Source: Flavobacterium aeripolare | GTDB lineage: Bacteria > Bacteroidota > Bacteroidia > Flavobacteriales > Flavobacteriaceae | NCBI RefSeq assembly: GCF_013294025.1 | Contig: NZ_JABSNL010000001.1 | Coordinates: forward strand, 1-64,000 | Reading direction: 5' to 3' | DNA: 64,000 nt | Shown here: in pieces, positions 10,027 to 18,485 of the stretch | How the letters are laid out: each line of letters opens with the position of its first letter | Position numbering within the stretch: position 1 is the stretch's first letter | Position numbers and translations under genes: made by a program | The notes under the pieces: model-generated | What the model was told of the DNA's origin: nothing | The model's database searches: none | The model's input: only the letters and a program-made list of their open reading frames with translations

Positions 10027-10045
10027 ATTTTATTTTTGTTTCAGG

Positions 10046-10231
10046 TTTAAAGTTTCAAGTTTTGGTTGAAGCTTAACTATTGTTTTTTATTTCGCAGAGA
10101 TTCTCGTAGGTTGCCCAGAGAGTCGCAAAGCTTTTTTTCTATTATTTAAAGTTTCAAGTTTTTATGTTGTCGCTTTGTTTATATTTTTTGTTTCGCAGAG
10201 CTTCTAGAAGGTCGCCCAGAGAGTCGCAAAT
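10046..10231. repeat. two direct copies of an approx. 99-bp spaced repeat
   Basis: The argE-argH gap holds two diverged copies beginning TTTAAAGTTTCAAGTTTT (10046 and 10145). Each runs through TTTCGCAGAG and ends CCCAGAGAGTCGCAAA. The lead word recurs in inverted form at 17287-17327. Words of the type CGCAAAG recur in the gaps at 11409 and 14541. Confidence 0.75.
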
Positions 10232-10253
10232 GTTTTATCAGTGCACTAAATTC

Positions 10254-10330
10254 TAGCCCTGATAGAAGCGTCATCCTTTTCTTGCTTTCTTAAGCAGGAA
10301 AAGATAAAGCGGATAGCAGGAAATAGCTCC
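10254..10330 (+). repeat. dispersed structured repeat, family A copy 2
   Basis: Starts TAGCCCTGATAGAAGCGTCA and ends GCGGATAGCAGGAAATAGCT. The central hairpin pairs TTTTCTTGCTT with AAGCAGGAAAA. It is in opposite orientation to the surrounding genes, inside the argE-argH gap. Confidence 0.75.
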
Positions 10331-10338
10331 TAATTATT

Positions 10339-11409
10339 TTATTGCTTTAAAAAATCCCCTAGTATTTTAATATACAAGTCGATTCCTTCTTCGATTTCGT
10401 TTACATATATAAATTCGTCAGCTGAGTGGGACCGCAGTGTGTCTCCAGGTCCTAATTTTAATGATTTACAGCTCAAAACTGATTGGTCAGAAAGGGTAGG
10501 AGAGCCATAAGTGGTACGACCTAAGGCGATTCCGGCTTGTACCAATCCATGAGATTGGGGAATAGACGAGGAACTTAAATTCATAGAGCGTGGGGTAACC
10601 GCTGCATTTACGTGTTCTTGTACAATTGCCAAAACTTCGTGATTGGTATAGCAATCGTTTACCCGAATATCAACAACGATATCACATTCTGAAGGAACTA
10701 CGTTGTGTTGTTTTCCTGCATTGATTTGCGTAACGGTCATTTTTACTGGTCCTAACTGCTCAGATACTTTATCAAATGTATAATTTTTAAACCATTCCAT
10801 TACGGGAATTGTTTTGTACAACGCATTGTCTTCATTTTGATGCGCGGCATGACTGGGTGTACCTTTGATTTTTACATCCAAAACTAGTAATCCTTTTTCG
10901 GCGATGGCCAATTGCATTAAAGTAGGTTCGCCTACGATGGCACACTCCAATTCAGGTAAATGTTTTAAAACACTGTTCAAACCATTTTTACCACTGCTTT
11001 CTTCTTCGGCCGAAGCTACGATCACAACATTATAAGGCAAATTTTCTGCGGCATAAAAATGTACAAAAGTTGCCAATAGAGAAACCAAGCAACCACCGGC
11101 ATCATTACTCCCTAAACCGTATAGTTTTCCGTCTTCTACAATGGCTTTCAGTGGGTCTTTAGTGTACGCCTGATTGGGTCTAACGGTGTCGTGGTGTGAG
11201 TTCAGTAAAAGTGTTGGTTTGCTTTTATCGAATGTCTTATTGTAGGCCCAAATATTGTTGTTTTCTCTCTCAAACGGAATGTCGTTTATCGCAAACCAGT
11301 TTTCGATTAAGACTGCCGTATTTTCTTCTTCACTAGAAAAAGACTGAGTTTCAATCAGGTTTTTTAATAAGGCAATCGCTTCTTGAGTAAGTGTTTCTTT
11401 GTTTTTCAT
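10339..11409 (-). CDS. argE: M20 deacylase, ArgE-type (N-acyl-ornithine/citrulline)
   Basis: A 356-aa zinc peptidase-family hydrolase. In the transcarbamylase variant of the pathway, this enzyme removes the acyl group from acylcitrulline. Metal-site motifs are visible: NSHHDTV (about 70), GLGSNDAGG (about 97), the catalytic AEEESSG (about 135), GEP (about 160) and the C-terminal RSHSADEF. The dimerisation domain lies at about 175-285. Its place next to argF' and argB supports the arginine role over generic dipeptidase activity. Whether the acyl group is acetyl or succinyl cannot be read from this gene. The length is typical of the Bacteroidota form. Confidence 0.9.
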   Translation of the reverse strand: MKNKETLTQEAIALLKNLIETQSFSSEEENTAVLIENWFAINDIPFERENNNIWAYNKTFDKSKPTLLLNSHHDTVRPNQAYTKDPLKAIVEDGKLYGLGSNDAGGCLVSLLATFVHFYAAENLPYNVVIVASAEEESSGKNGLNSVLKHLPELECAIVGEPTLMQLAIAEKGLLVLDVKIKGTPSHAAHQNEDNALYKTIPVMEWFKNYTFDKVSEQLGPVKMTVTQINAGKQHNVVPSECDIVVDIRVNDCYTNHEVLAIVQEHVNAAVTPRSMNLSSSSIPQSHGLVQAGIALGRTTYGSPTLSDQSVLSCKSLKLGPGDTLRSHSADEFIYVNEIEEGIDLYIKILGDFLKQ

Positions 11410-11440
11410 AATTTTTTACCGCAAAGGCACAAAGGCGCAT
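11409..11440. repeat. CGCAAAG-type microrepeat in the argB-argE gap
   Basis: ACCGCAAAGGCACAAAGGCG lies directly in front of argE. It resembles words at 14550-14605 and, more loosely, the arm of the 156-bp array (ACCGCAAATTCGCAGATTT). Confidence 0.5.
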
Positions 11441-11511
11441 TTTTTAGTTTTTTTTAATTCGAAAGACTTAGTTTCTATGAAAACAGGTCGATCTTGTATT
11501 TATTTAAAGCG

Positions 11512-12336
11512 TTACAACTGTATTGTGGTACAGATGGCTTCAGTGTTTTTCAACATATTGTGGTGTCCTATCCTGATTTTTTGAACTCCTTTAGATAAGC
11601 TATTGAAACAGTTATCCAATTTAGGAATCATTCCAGAATGTATGGCTTTTTCCTCTTTTAATTTGGTGTATAAATTTGGATTGATTTGATCAATTACAGA
11701 CGAATCGTCTTCGGCATCATATAGCACACCTGGTTTCTCAAAGCAATAATTCAAAGTTACATCATAGACTTCTGATAAGGCAATGGCTAATTCGCTTGCA
11801 ATCGTATCGGCATTAGTGTTTAATAATTGTCCGTTTTTATCGTGGGTAATCGCGCAAAAAACAGGAATGATACCGCTCTCTAATAACGTTGATAGTAGGG
11901 GAGTATTGACTGACTTTACATCACCCACAAAACCGTAATCGATTGTAGGATGGTTTCTTTTATCGGACTGAATTAAATTTCCATCCGCTCCAGAAAATCC
12001 CATCGCATTTGTATTATGTCCTTGCAATTGAGCCACAATATTTTTATTGATTTGCCCTGCATAAATCATGACAACAACCTCTAGCATAGCGGCATCAGTA
12101 ATGCGGCGACCGTCAATCATTTGAGGAACAAGTCCAATGCTTTTGGCCATTTTGGTAGCTGACTTTCCACCACCGTGCACCAGTACTTTATAACCCTCAA
12201 TTTTAGAGAAATCTGATAAAAATTGTTGTAATTCGTTGGCATCATCAATGATGTTTCCGCCAATTTTCACAAGGGTTACTAATTTACGCAGCCCTCCCAA
12301 AATTGATATGTTGGAGTTTTCTAACGGTATAGTCAT
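11512..12336 (-). CDS. argB: N-acylglutamate kinase (ArgB)
   Basis: A 274-aa amino-acid kinase that phosphorylates N-acetyl- or N-succinyl-glutamate. Motifs: VKIGGNIID (about 23-31), VLVHGGGKSATKM (about 52-64), and NTNADTIASELA (ATP/acyl site). The start is fixed by the overlap TAATG with argF' (stop and start share one base), which implies coupled translation. It gives about 16 residues before the usual first beta strand. There is no downstream ATG before the VKIGG motif, so the extension seems real. Substrate probably succinylglutamate, by inference from argF'. Confidence 0.93.
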   Translation of the reverse strand: MTIPLENSNISILGGLRKLVTLVKIGGNIIDDANELQQFLSDFSKIEGYKVLVHGGGKSATKMAKSIGLVPQMIDGRRITDAAMLEVVVMIYAGQINKNIVAQLQGHNTNAMGFSGADGNLIQSDKRNHPTIDYGFVGDVKSVNTPLLSTLLESGIIPVFCAITHDKNGQLLNTNADTIASELAIALSEVYDVTLNYCFEKPGVLYDAEDDSSVIDQINPNLYTKLKEEKAIHSGMIPKLDNCFNSLSKGVQKIRIGHHNMLKNTEAICTTIQL

Positions 12337-13325
12337 TATTTTTTCTTTTTAGACTTTTTTGTTTTTATTCCCCCTTTGGGGGCTAAGGGGATTAGTATTT
12401 TTTGCAACACCAATTGCACTGCATAGGTTCTATTGTTAGCTTGTTCGATTACAATCGAATTCTCGCTGTCAATCACTTCATCGGCAACAATTACATTACG
12501 TCTTACCGGTAAACAATGCATGAATTTAGCGCTATTGGTTAATGCCATCTTTTCTGCGGTTACTGTCCAACTTGGATCACTGTTGGTGATTTTGCCGTAG
12601 TCGTTATAATTACTCCAGTTTTTAGTGTAAATAAAATCGGCATTTTCGAATGCTTTATTTTGATCGTATTCTATTATTGAATTCTTCGTGATTTCAGGAT
12701 TTAGTTCGTAGCCTTCTGGATGTGTAATGACAAAATCAGCGTCTTGCAACTGCATCATTTCCACAAAGGAATTGGCGACAGCCTGCGGTAAAGCTTTGGG
12801 GTGTGGCGCCCATGATAATACTACTTTTGGTTTGTGCGCCGTCTTATGTTCTTCCATTGTGATGGCGTCAGCGAGTGCCTGAAGAGGGTGCCCCGTGCAG
12901 CCTTCCATATTCACAATAGGCACAGTCGCGTATTTTAGGAATCCAGCCATTACCGTTTCGGCATTGTCTTTTTCCTTGTCGACAAGACCAGCAAAAGCCC
13001 TTACCGCAATGATATCACAATATTGAGAAACTACTTCAGCTGCTTCTTTGATATGCTCCGAAGCGCCTTGATTCATTACTGCTCCGTCTTCAAACTCTAG
13101 TGTCCAACCTTCATTGGTAAAATTCATCACCATGACGTTCATTCCAAGGTTCAAAGCAGCCTTTTGTGTACTCAAACGCGTTCTCAAACTTGGATTAAAA
13201 AACAACATACCCAATGTTTTGTTTTTACCTAATTTTTTGTTTTTAAGCGGGTTGCTCTTAATTTTAATTGCCGACTTTACCCATTTAGAGAGGGAGTCGA
13301 TATCTTTTATTGAAGTGTAATTCAT
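12336..13325 (-). CDS. argF': N-succinylornithine carbamoyltransferase (ArgF')
   Basis: A 329-aa transcarbamylase. The carbamoyl-phosphate loop is NPSLRTRLST (about 44-53), followed by HPLQ in TGHPLQALAD and HCLPVRRNV near the C-terminus. The segment VMNQGASEHIKEAAEV has Ser89. From recall of published work, this position is Glu92 in Xanthomonas N-acetylornithine and Pro90 in Bacteroides N-succinylornithine transcarbamylase, and Ser gives succinyl specificity. The protein ends in an odd tail, LIPLAPKGGIKTKKSKKKK, that runs through a C/G palindrome and an A-rich tract. The tail is probably a repeat insertion into the 3' end. It shares TAATG with argB. Confidence 0.9.
   Translation of the reverse strand: MNYTSIKDIDSLSKWVKSAIKIKSNPLKNKKLGKNKTLGMLFFNPSLRTRLSTQKAALNLGMNVMVMNFTNEGWTLEFEDGAVMNQGASEHIKEAAEVVSQYCDIIAVRAFAGLVDKEKDNAETVMAGFLKYATVPIVNMEGCTGHPLQALADAITMEEHKTAHKPKVVLSWAPHPKALPQAVANSFVEMMQLQDADFVITHPEGYELNPEITKNSIIEYDQNKAFENADFIYTKNWSNYNDYGKITNSDPSWTVTAEKMALTNSAKFMHCLPVRRNVIVADEVIDSENSIVIEQANNRTYAVQLVLQKILIPLAPKGGIKTKKSKKKK
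12369..12393. repeat. C/G palindromic repeat inside the 3' end of argF'
   Basis: The plus strand reads CCCCCTTTGGGGG followed by CTAAGGGG: a GC-rich island with a perfect 5-bp stem in AT-rich surroundings. It encodes the Pro-Lys-Gly-Gly part of the argF' tail. Similar C/G runs are common as intergenic repeats in flavobacteria (recall). Confidence 0.6.
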
Positions 13326-13437
13326 AATCTGTTTTATTAGACACTGATTAAACGGATTCGCTATCGCGAAGACACGGATAAGTGCTGATTTTTTTAAATG
13401 TTTTCTATTTTTCTTTTACGCTGCTCAAGCTGCGGAT
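13326..13437. repeat. repeat words in the argF'-proB gap
   Basis: The sequence around 13347-13381 (AAACGGATTCGCTATCGCGA then GACACGGATAAG) is answered on the other side of the pseudogene by GCCATAGCGAATCCGCGTCA at 13701-13720, in inverted orientation. The two may be arms of an insertion that brought in, or enclosed, the GxxExxxR gene. Confidence 0.5.
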
Positions 13438-13670
13438 TTATTTTTTTCTATTGTTTTCAAATATTTTCCTTCTAAATTCTGGTTTTTTGCCAAAATTGAG
13501 AAGTAAACCTAGTTCGCAATCTGTGCTTCAACTTGAGATCCTTTATTTTTCAATTCTAAAAATAAGGCATTTTGATATACTTTTTCCAAAAAACCATATC
13601 CAGGTTCATTATATACCTCGTAAAAAGTCTTAATGATAGCATCTGTTAAGTTTGCATGTAGTAATTCCAT
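13438..13670 (-). pseudogene. internally deleted GxxExxxR-family gene
   Basis: The 413-bp gap between argF' and proB holds remains of a GxxExxxR-type protein (PD-(D/E)XK-like, function unknown). The N-terminal part reads MELLHANLTDAIIKTFYEVY and then GYGFLEKVYQNALFLEL with the family motif, and stops after 53 codons. The C-terminal part (about 13438-13524), in another frame, reads TDCELGLLLNFGKKPEFRRK and ends NNRKK. The roughly 60 central residues expected in the family are missing. The two halves join at about 13520-13530, so this looks like one internal deletion with a frameshift. Its intact relatives are about 125-130 aa (recall). Confidence 0.75.
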
Positions 13671-13738
13671 ATTTTAAAATCTGTTTTTATCAGCGTTTTC
13701 GCCATAGCGAATCCGCGTCATCTGCGTACCATTTTTAG

Positions 13739-14500
13739 TTACACGATCTTAGTAAACGGAATGCTGTTGTTTATCGCATTCAAAATGAAATTATCATTTA
13801 AACCATTCACAACCCAAGTCTCTATATTGGCTGCTTTTGCAATTGCAGCCGCTTCTATCTTAGATTGCATGCCGCCGGTTCCTTGTGATGATTTAGCGTC
13901 GCCTACTTCTTTGTCTAGAAGTTGTAGGTCTGTAACTAAAGTAATCGTTTCCGGTACGGCGTCATGAATAGACGATTTTGTGTATATGCCATTTGTATTA
14001 GTAGCTATGATTAATATGTCTACTTTTAATAAAACTGCCGCTAATGCCGCTAATTTATCGTTGTCACCAAACCGAATTTCATCCGTTGCAACAGTATCAT
14101 TTTCATTAATAATCGGAATGTAATTGTTCTCCACTAAAACATTAATCGTATTGACAATATTTACTTTTGACTGGTCTTTTTCAAAGTCGGAATAGGAGAG
14201 TAGACACTGCGAAGTCAGCAATCCTAAATCACTAAAATTTTCATGGAATATCCGCATTAAATGTGGTTGTCCAATAGAAGCCAACGCTTGTTTAACCACT
14301 ATTTCTTTTCCTTTGCTCTCCAATTTCACAAACTGTTTTGCAGCAGCAATAGCGCCAGAACTTACAATGATAAACTCATATTCTTCGTTCAAAGCTGCAA
14401 TTTGCATTCCAATATCCTCAATCTTTCCTCTCGAAATATGGTTGGTTTCTCTGGTTAAGGTATTGGTACCTATTTTTAGTAATATTCTTTTTTTAGACAT
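13739..14500 (-). CDS. proB: glutamate 5-kinase, short form
   Basis: A 253-aa amino-acid kinase, first enzyme of proline synthesis. Motifs: LLKIGTNTLTR (about 7), VSSGAIAAAKQ (about 47-57), NENDTVATDEIRFGDNDKLA (about 136-155) and GTGGMQSKIEAA with the catalytic Lys. It lacks the C-terminal PUA domain of the E. coli enzyme (367 aa), as many short ProBs do. It lies inside the arginine cluster with proA upstream, so glutamate is steered to both pathways from one transcript (inference). Confidence 0.95.
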   Translation of the reverse strand: MSKKRILLKIGTNTLTRETNHISRGKIEDIGMQIAALNEEYEFIIVSSGAIAAAKQFVKLESKGKEIVVKQALASIGQPHLMRIFHENFSDLGLLTSQCLLSYSDFEKDQSKVNIVNTINVLVENNYIPIINENDTVATDEIRFGDNDKLAALAAVLLKVDILIIATNTNGIYTKSSIHDAVPETITLVTDLQLLDKEVGDAKSSQGTGGMQSKIEAAAIAKAANIETWVVNGLNDNFILNAINNSIPFTKIV

Positions 14501-14534
14501 GATCTTTATTTAACCACGAGGGGTTTTATTTATT

Positions 14535-14687
14535 TACTTTTAACCGCAAAGGGCACAAAGGATTTTTTCTTTTTTATCTATAAAAACGCAAAGGTCGCAA
14601 AGCTGTGTGTTAGTATTTAGTACTTTAATTGTAGTTACTATTTTCTCAAACTGATTACTGATTACTGAAAACTGATTACTGCAAACT
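14535..14687. repeat. microrepeats in the proB-proA gap
   Basis: The gap carries TAACCGCAAAGGGCACAAAG and AACGCAAAGGTCGCAAAG (CGCAAAG family). Near the proA stop there are short tandem words ACTGATTACTGATTACTG and AAACTGATTACTGCAAACT. None encodes a protein. Confidence 0.6.
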
Positions 14688-15882
14688 ACCTTATCTGTCC
14701 TTCTCCGTAAACATACCATTTATTGGTAACTAGGTGTTGCAAACCGATTGGTCCACGTTGATGCAGTTTGTCTGTACTGATTGCTAGTTCGCCACCAAGT
14801 CCAAATTGTCCGCCGTCGGTAAATCGGGTAGAGGCATTTTGATAAACGGCTGCTGTGTCTACGTTATCCATAAACTCCTGCGCGATTGCGTTATTTTCTG
14901 TAATTATAGAAGCCGAATGTCCGCCACAATATTTATTGATTTTGTCAATCGCTTCTTGATCAGAATTGGTCGCGCCAATTACAATTTTATGGTCTAAAAA
15001 CTCTTCATACCAAATCAAATCGGACTCTATTGCTTTTACTCCAGTCGCTTTTGCAACAGCTGCATCTCCTAAAACGGTTACATTAAAGAGTTGTAATTCT
15101 GTCACTAATTGTTTTGCAAAAATCGCCCAGTTTGGAAGGTTGGTATCAATTAATACTTTATCCAAAGCATTGCAAACGGATATGTTTGAGGTCTTTCCGT
15201 TAATTATTATTGCTATTGCTTTTTCTAAATCGGCCTCCTTATTTACGTATACAAAGTTGTTTCCGCGACCACTTACAATAACGGGACAGGTAGCGTGCTT
15301 CTTTGTGAAAGCGATTAATTGTTCGCCACCACGAGGTACAATCAAGTCCACTTTTTGTGTTGGGTTTTCTAAAAAAGCCTGTGTTTCGGTGCGGTCATAA
15401 TTCAAATATTCCACCCATGAAGTAGCAACGTCATTATCTTTTAGCGCTTGATACCAAAGACTCACAATCTTTAAATTAGACAGCAAAGACTCTTTTCCGC
15501 CTTTCAATAAAATCTTGTTTCCCGACTTAAAAGCGATTCCTCCCGCTTCTACAGTTACGTCAGGACGAGATTCATAAATGATCAAAATAGTTCCAAAAGC
15601 AGCTGTTTTATTGCTGATTTTCATTCCGTTTTCGTGTGTAAAATCAAAACGAACTTTTCCCACCGGATCTTCTTGACTCGTTAATTGTTGCAATGACAAT
15701 ATCATTCCGTCAATCTTCGCGTCATCAACAAGCAAACGCTTTTCCATAGCCAAATCATTCCCAGAATAATTGCTTAGGTCCTGTTGATTTACTGCTTTTA
15801 GGTTCGCTCTTTCTTGCTCTAAAAGTACTGCCATTGTACTTAAAACAGCATTTCTCTTTTCGATTGGAAGTATTTTGCTCAT
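14686..15882 (-). CDS. proA: gamma-glutamyl phosphate reductase
   Basis: A 398-aa aldehyde-dehydrogenase-fold enzyme that reduces glutamyl-5-phosphate to the semialdehyde with NADPH. Visible are YESRPDVTVEAGGIAFKSGN (about 108-127), KGGKES, VPRGGEQL, the catalytic-Cys region SNISVCNALDKVL and the C-terminal ALGGELAIST-like segment FGLGGELAISTDKLHQRGP. The length is usual. It follows argD in the cluster and precedes proB, with a 185-bp repeat-bearing gap to proB. Confidence 0.96.
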   Translation of the reverse strand: MSKILPIEKRNAVLSTMAVLLEQERANLKAVNQQDLSNYSGNDLAMEKRLLVDDAKIDGMILSLQQLTSQEDPVGKVRFDFTHENGMKISNKTAAFGTILIIYESRPDVTVEAGGIAFKSGNKILLKGGKESLLSNLKIVSLWYQALKDNDVATSWVEYLNYDRTETQAFLENPTQKVDLIVPRGGEQLIAFTKKHATCPVIVSGRGNNFVYVNKEADLEKAIAIIINGKTSNISVCNALDKVLIDTNLPNWAIFAKQLVTELQLFNVTVLGDAAVAKATGVKAIESDLIWYEEFLDHKIVIGATNSDQEAIDKINKYCGGHSASIITENNAIAQEFMDNVDTAAVYQNASTRFTDGGQFGLGGELAISTDKLHQRGPIGLQHLVTNKWYVYGEGQIR

Positions 15883-15904
15883 TATATTTTATTTATAATT
15901 TTTT

Positions 15905-16019
15905 GGGCGTGTCCCTATCGGGTCGGGCTATTCGTTCCCGCTTTTTTTTATCAATTGCCACGGGTTAAAACCCGTGGCAATTGATAAAAAAAGAGCTTCA
16001 CTGCTATCCCTCACGCACA
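15905..16019 (-). repeat. dispersed structured repeat, family A copy 3, long palindrome
   Basis: Minus-strand copy: it starts near GTGAGGGATAGCAGTGAAGC and ends near GAACGAATAGCCCGACC, the same flanks as the copy at 33187. The centre is a perfect inverted repeat of 24-bp arms (15943-15966 and 15969-15992) around AA, including GCCACGGGTT / AACCCGTGGC. It occupies the argD-proA gap. Confidence 0.8.
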
Positions 16020-16125
16020 CTATCTTTGATTATATTCTTTAAATTACAACTGTTTGACTGGGAATCTTATCTTATGTCTCAAACTCAGCAACTCAGTAAC
16101 TAAGAAACTTTGCAACTAAAAGAAA

Positions 16126-17262
16126 CTACTTCAACTCTGCCAACGATTCCTGCAAAGCCACTATAAATGTATCAATAGCATCAGTAGTAATCGTTAAAGG
16201 AGGTAGAATTCTCAATAAGTTTTTATTGTTTGCTCCACCGGTGAAAATGTGTTTTTCGATAATCATTTTCTTTCTCAAAGCGCTCACGTCAAAATCAAAT
16301 TCGATTCCTAGCATCAATCCTCTTCCTTTTACTTTGATAATTTCGGGTATTACTTTGATCGCTTCCAAAAAGTAAGCTTCAACTTTGGTAGCATTTGCCA
16401 TCAAGTTTTCTTTCTCAATTACTTCAAGAACGGCAATACTTGCAGCACAAGCCAAATGACTTCCACCAAAAGTAGTCCCAAGCAATCCGTAGCTCGCTTT
16501 AAAGTGCGGAGCAATTAAAATACCACCAATAGGGAAACCATTCCCCATACCTTTGGCCATGCAAATAATATCTGGTGTGATGCCATGAAATTGGTGTGCA
16601 AAAAACTTCCCGCTTCTTCCAAAACCAGATTGTACCTCATCCATAATCAAAACCACATCATGAGCTTTGCAAACTTTTTCAAGTGCTTGAAAAAATTCGG
16701 TTGTTCCTTGGTCTAGACCACCTACACCTTGAATAGGCTCAATTATTACGCAAGCCACATCTCCTTTTTTCAATTCGGCTTCTACCAAATCGATTTGGTT
16801 CAATGGTAAGAAAGTCACTACTTGTTGCGCATTGATAGGTGCAACTATCTTTTTGTTATCTGTAGTTGCTACAGCAGCAGAGGTACGTCCGTGAAAAGCG
16901 TTTTCAAAAGAGACTACTCTTGCTTTGTTAGTATGAAAAGAGGCCATTTTTAAAGCATTTTCATTTGCTTCGGCACCAGATGAACATAAAAACAAACTGT
17001 AATCGGTATAGCCAGAAAGTTTGCCTAGTTTGTCCGCTAGTTCCACTTGCAATGGATTCTGAATCGCATTCGAGTAAAAACTCAATTTGTCCAACTGCTC
17101 TTTAACTTTAGCAACGTAATACGGTTGCGTATGTCCGATAGATATCACTCCGTGACCAGAGTATAAATCTAAATATTCGATCCCTTTGTCGTCTGTAATG
17201 GTGCAGTCAAGTGCTTTTACAGGAGTGATAGGGTATAATGGGTAAACGTCAAATAAGTTCAT
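16126..17262 (-). CDS. argD: N-acylornithine aminotransferase
   Basis: A 378-aa class-III PLP aminotransferase that makes N-acylornithine from the semialdehyde. Visible are the phosphate-binding SSGAEANENALK (about 95), FHGRTSAAVATT (about 123), IIEPIQGVGG (about 173), IMDEVQSGFGRSG (about 204) and the PLP-lysine in CMAKGMGNGFPIGG (about 234). It is slightly shorter than the E. coli protein. Its place between argC and proA supports the arginine role. A downstream gap (16077-16120) has AACTCAGCAACTCAGTAACT-type short repeats. Confidence 0.95.
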   Translation of the reverse strand: MNLFDVYPLYPITPVKALDCTITDDKGIEYLDLYSGHGVISIGHTQPYYVAKVKEQLDKLSFYSNAIQNPLQVELADKLGKLSGYTDYSLFLCSSGAEANENALKMASFHTNKARVVSFENAFHGRTSAAVATTDNKKIVAPINAQQVVTFLPLNQIDLVEAELKKGDVACVIIEPIQGVGGLDQGTTEFFQALEKVCKAHDVVLIMDEVQSGFGRSGKFFAHQFHGITPDIICMAKGMGNGFPIGGILIAPHFKASYGLLGTTFGGSHLACAASIAVLEVIEKENLMANATKVEAYFLEAIKVIPEIIKVKGRGLMLGIEFDFDVSALRKKMIIEKHIFTGGANNKNLLRILPPLTITTDAIDTFIVALQESLAELK

Positions 17263-17286
17263 GGTTTTTTGTTTTTTTAGTTTAAG

Positions 17287-17327
17287 GTTTAAAGTTTCAA
17301 GTTCGCGTAAAACATGAAACTTTAAAC
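17287..17327. repeat. 13-bp perfect inverted repeat, argC-argD gap
   Basis: GTTTAAAGTTTCA (17287-17299) and TGAAACTTTAAAC (17315-17327), loop 15 nt. The same word occurs as a direct repeat at 10046 and 10145. The gap is only 78 bp, so the hairpin sits in the translated operon mRNA just before argD. Confidence 0.7.
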
Positions 17328-17340
17328 TTGAAACAATTTT

Positions 17341-18318
17341 TTAGAAACCTGATGGTTTCAAATGCAACCCTGTGGTTTCGTCCAATCCAAACATGAGGTT
17401 CATGTTTTGAACGGCTTGTCCAGAGGCGCCTTTTAGTAAATTATCAATCACTGAGGTGATCAAAACCCGGTTTCCTTTTTTCATTAAACTGATAATGCAT
17501 TTGTTGGTTTGTACTACTTGCTTCATGTTGATGTTTTCAGTGGTAACAGTTACAAAGGGTTGGTCTTTATAAAACGCTTGGTATTTTGTAAGTAGTTGTT
17601 CTAAACTTTCCTCTGATTTTGTGTATAGCGTAGCAAAAATTCCTCTGGGGAAATCTCCTCTGTTGGGTACAAAAATCAATTCGTTGGCATACGATGCTTG
17701 CAATTGATTGATGCTTTGGTTTATTTCGCCCAAATGTTGGTGTTCAAAAGCTTTGTAATGCGAGAAATTGTTGTTTCTCCAACTAAAATGCGAAGTAGCT
17801 GATAAACTAACACCTGCTCCAGTACTTCCAGTTGTCGCGTTGATGTGCACATCTTCGGTTAGTAAACCATCCGCTGCTAAGGGCAATAAAGCTAGTTGGA
17901 TCGCGGTTGCAAAACAACCTGGATTGGCGATATAGTTGGCGTTTTTAATACTAATTTTATTTAGTTCAGGCAATCCGTAAACAAAAGATTTTCCGTCGAA
18001 ATCTTTGTCTTTTATTAAACGGAAATCATTCCCTAAGTCGATAATTTTTGTGTGACTTGCAAACTGATTTTCTTTTAAAAATGAAATCGACTTGCCGTGT
18101 CCCAAACAAAGAAAGAGTACATTAACATTGGGGTTCACAGTATCGGTGAAATTCATTTCGATATCTCCCATTAGATCTTGATGCGCAACAGATAAGGGCT
18201 TTCCAGCATTTGTGGTGCTGTAAATAAAATCAATTTTTGCATGAGGGTGAAACATCAAGATCCTTATTAATTCTCCTGCTGTATATCCTGATCCGCCTAT
18301 TATTCCTATGTTAATCAT
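17341..18318 (-). CDS. argC: N-acyl-gamma-glutamyl-phosphate reductase
   Basis: A 325-aa NADP-dependent reductase of the semialdehyde dehydrogenase family. The Rossmann start is INIGIIGGSGYTAGELIRIL and the active-site Cys sits in NPGCFATAIQLALLPL (about 133-148). GSTGAGVSLS and a His-bearing region HYKAFEHQHLGEI (about 190) follow. It is the short-type ArgC common in Bacteroidota. The substrate is probably N-succinylglutamyl phosphate, by inference from argF'. Confidence 0.95.
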   Translation of the reverse strand: MINIGIIGGSGYTAGELIRILMFHPHAKIDFIYSTTNAGKPLSVAHQDLMGDIEMNFTDTVNPNVNVLFLCLGHGKSISFLKENQFASHTKIIDLGNDFRLIKDKDFDGKSFVYGLPELNKISIKNANYIANPGCFATAIQLALLPLAADGLLTEDVHINATTGSTGAGVSLSATSHFSWRNNNFSHYKAFEHQHLGEINQSINQLQASYANELIFVPNRGDFPRGIFATLYTKSEESLEQLLTKYQAFYKDQPFVTVTTENINMKQVVQTNKCIISLMKKGNRVLITSVIDNLLKGASGQAVQNMNLMFGLDETTGLHLKPSGF

Positions 18319-18350
18319 AATTTTTATTTTTATAACATTTTTATTTTTTA

Positions 18351-18404
18351 ACCATTAAGGAATTAAGTTCCATTTAGCTTAATTTTTCTTAATCTCTTAA
18401 TGGT
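18351..18404. repeat. long imperfect inverted repeat, argG-argC gap
   Basis: ACCATTAAGGAATTAAG (18351-18367) pairs with CTTAATCTCTTAATGGT (18388-18404): 17-bp arms with one or two mismatches and a 20-nt loop. There is no T-run after it on the minus strand, so it is not a terminator for argG. Confidence 0.7.
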
Positions 18405-18485
18405 TTAAAAAAGTAGTAAAGCACTTGAAAAAACTTCAACTTTTTTGTTTTGAGAAACATATTGAAAAATCAAAATGTTCTTAAT

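Noticed and set aside
18351..18404. Terminator between argG and argC
   Set aside because: No T-run follows the stem on the minus strand.
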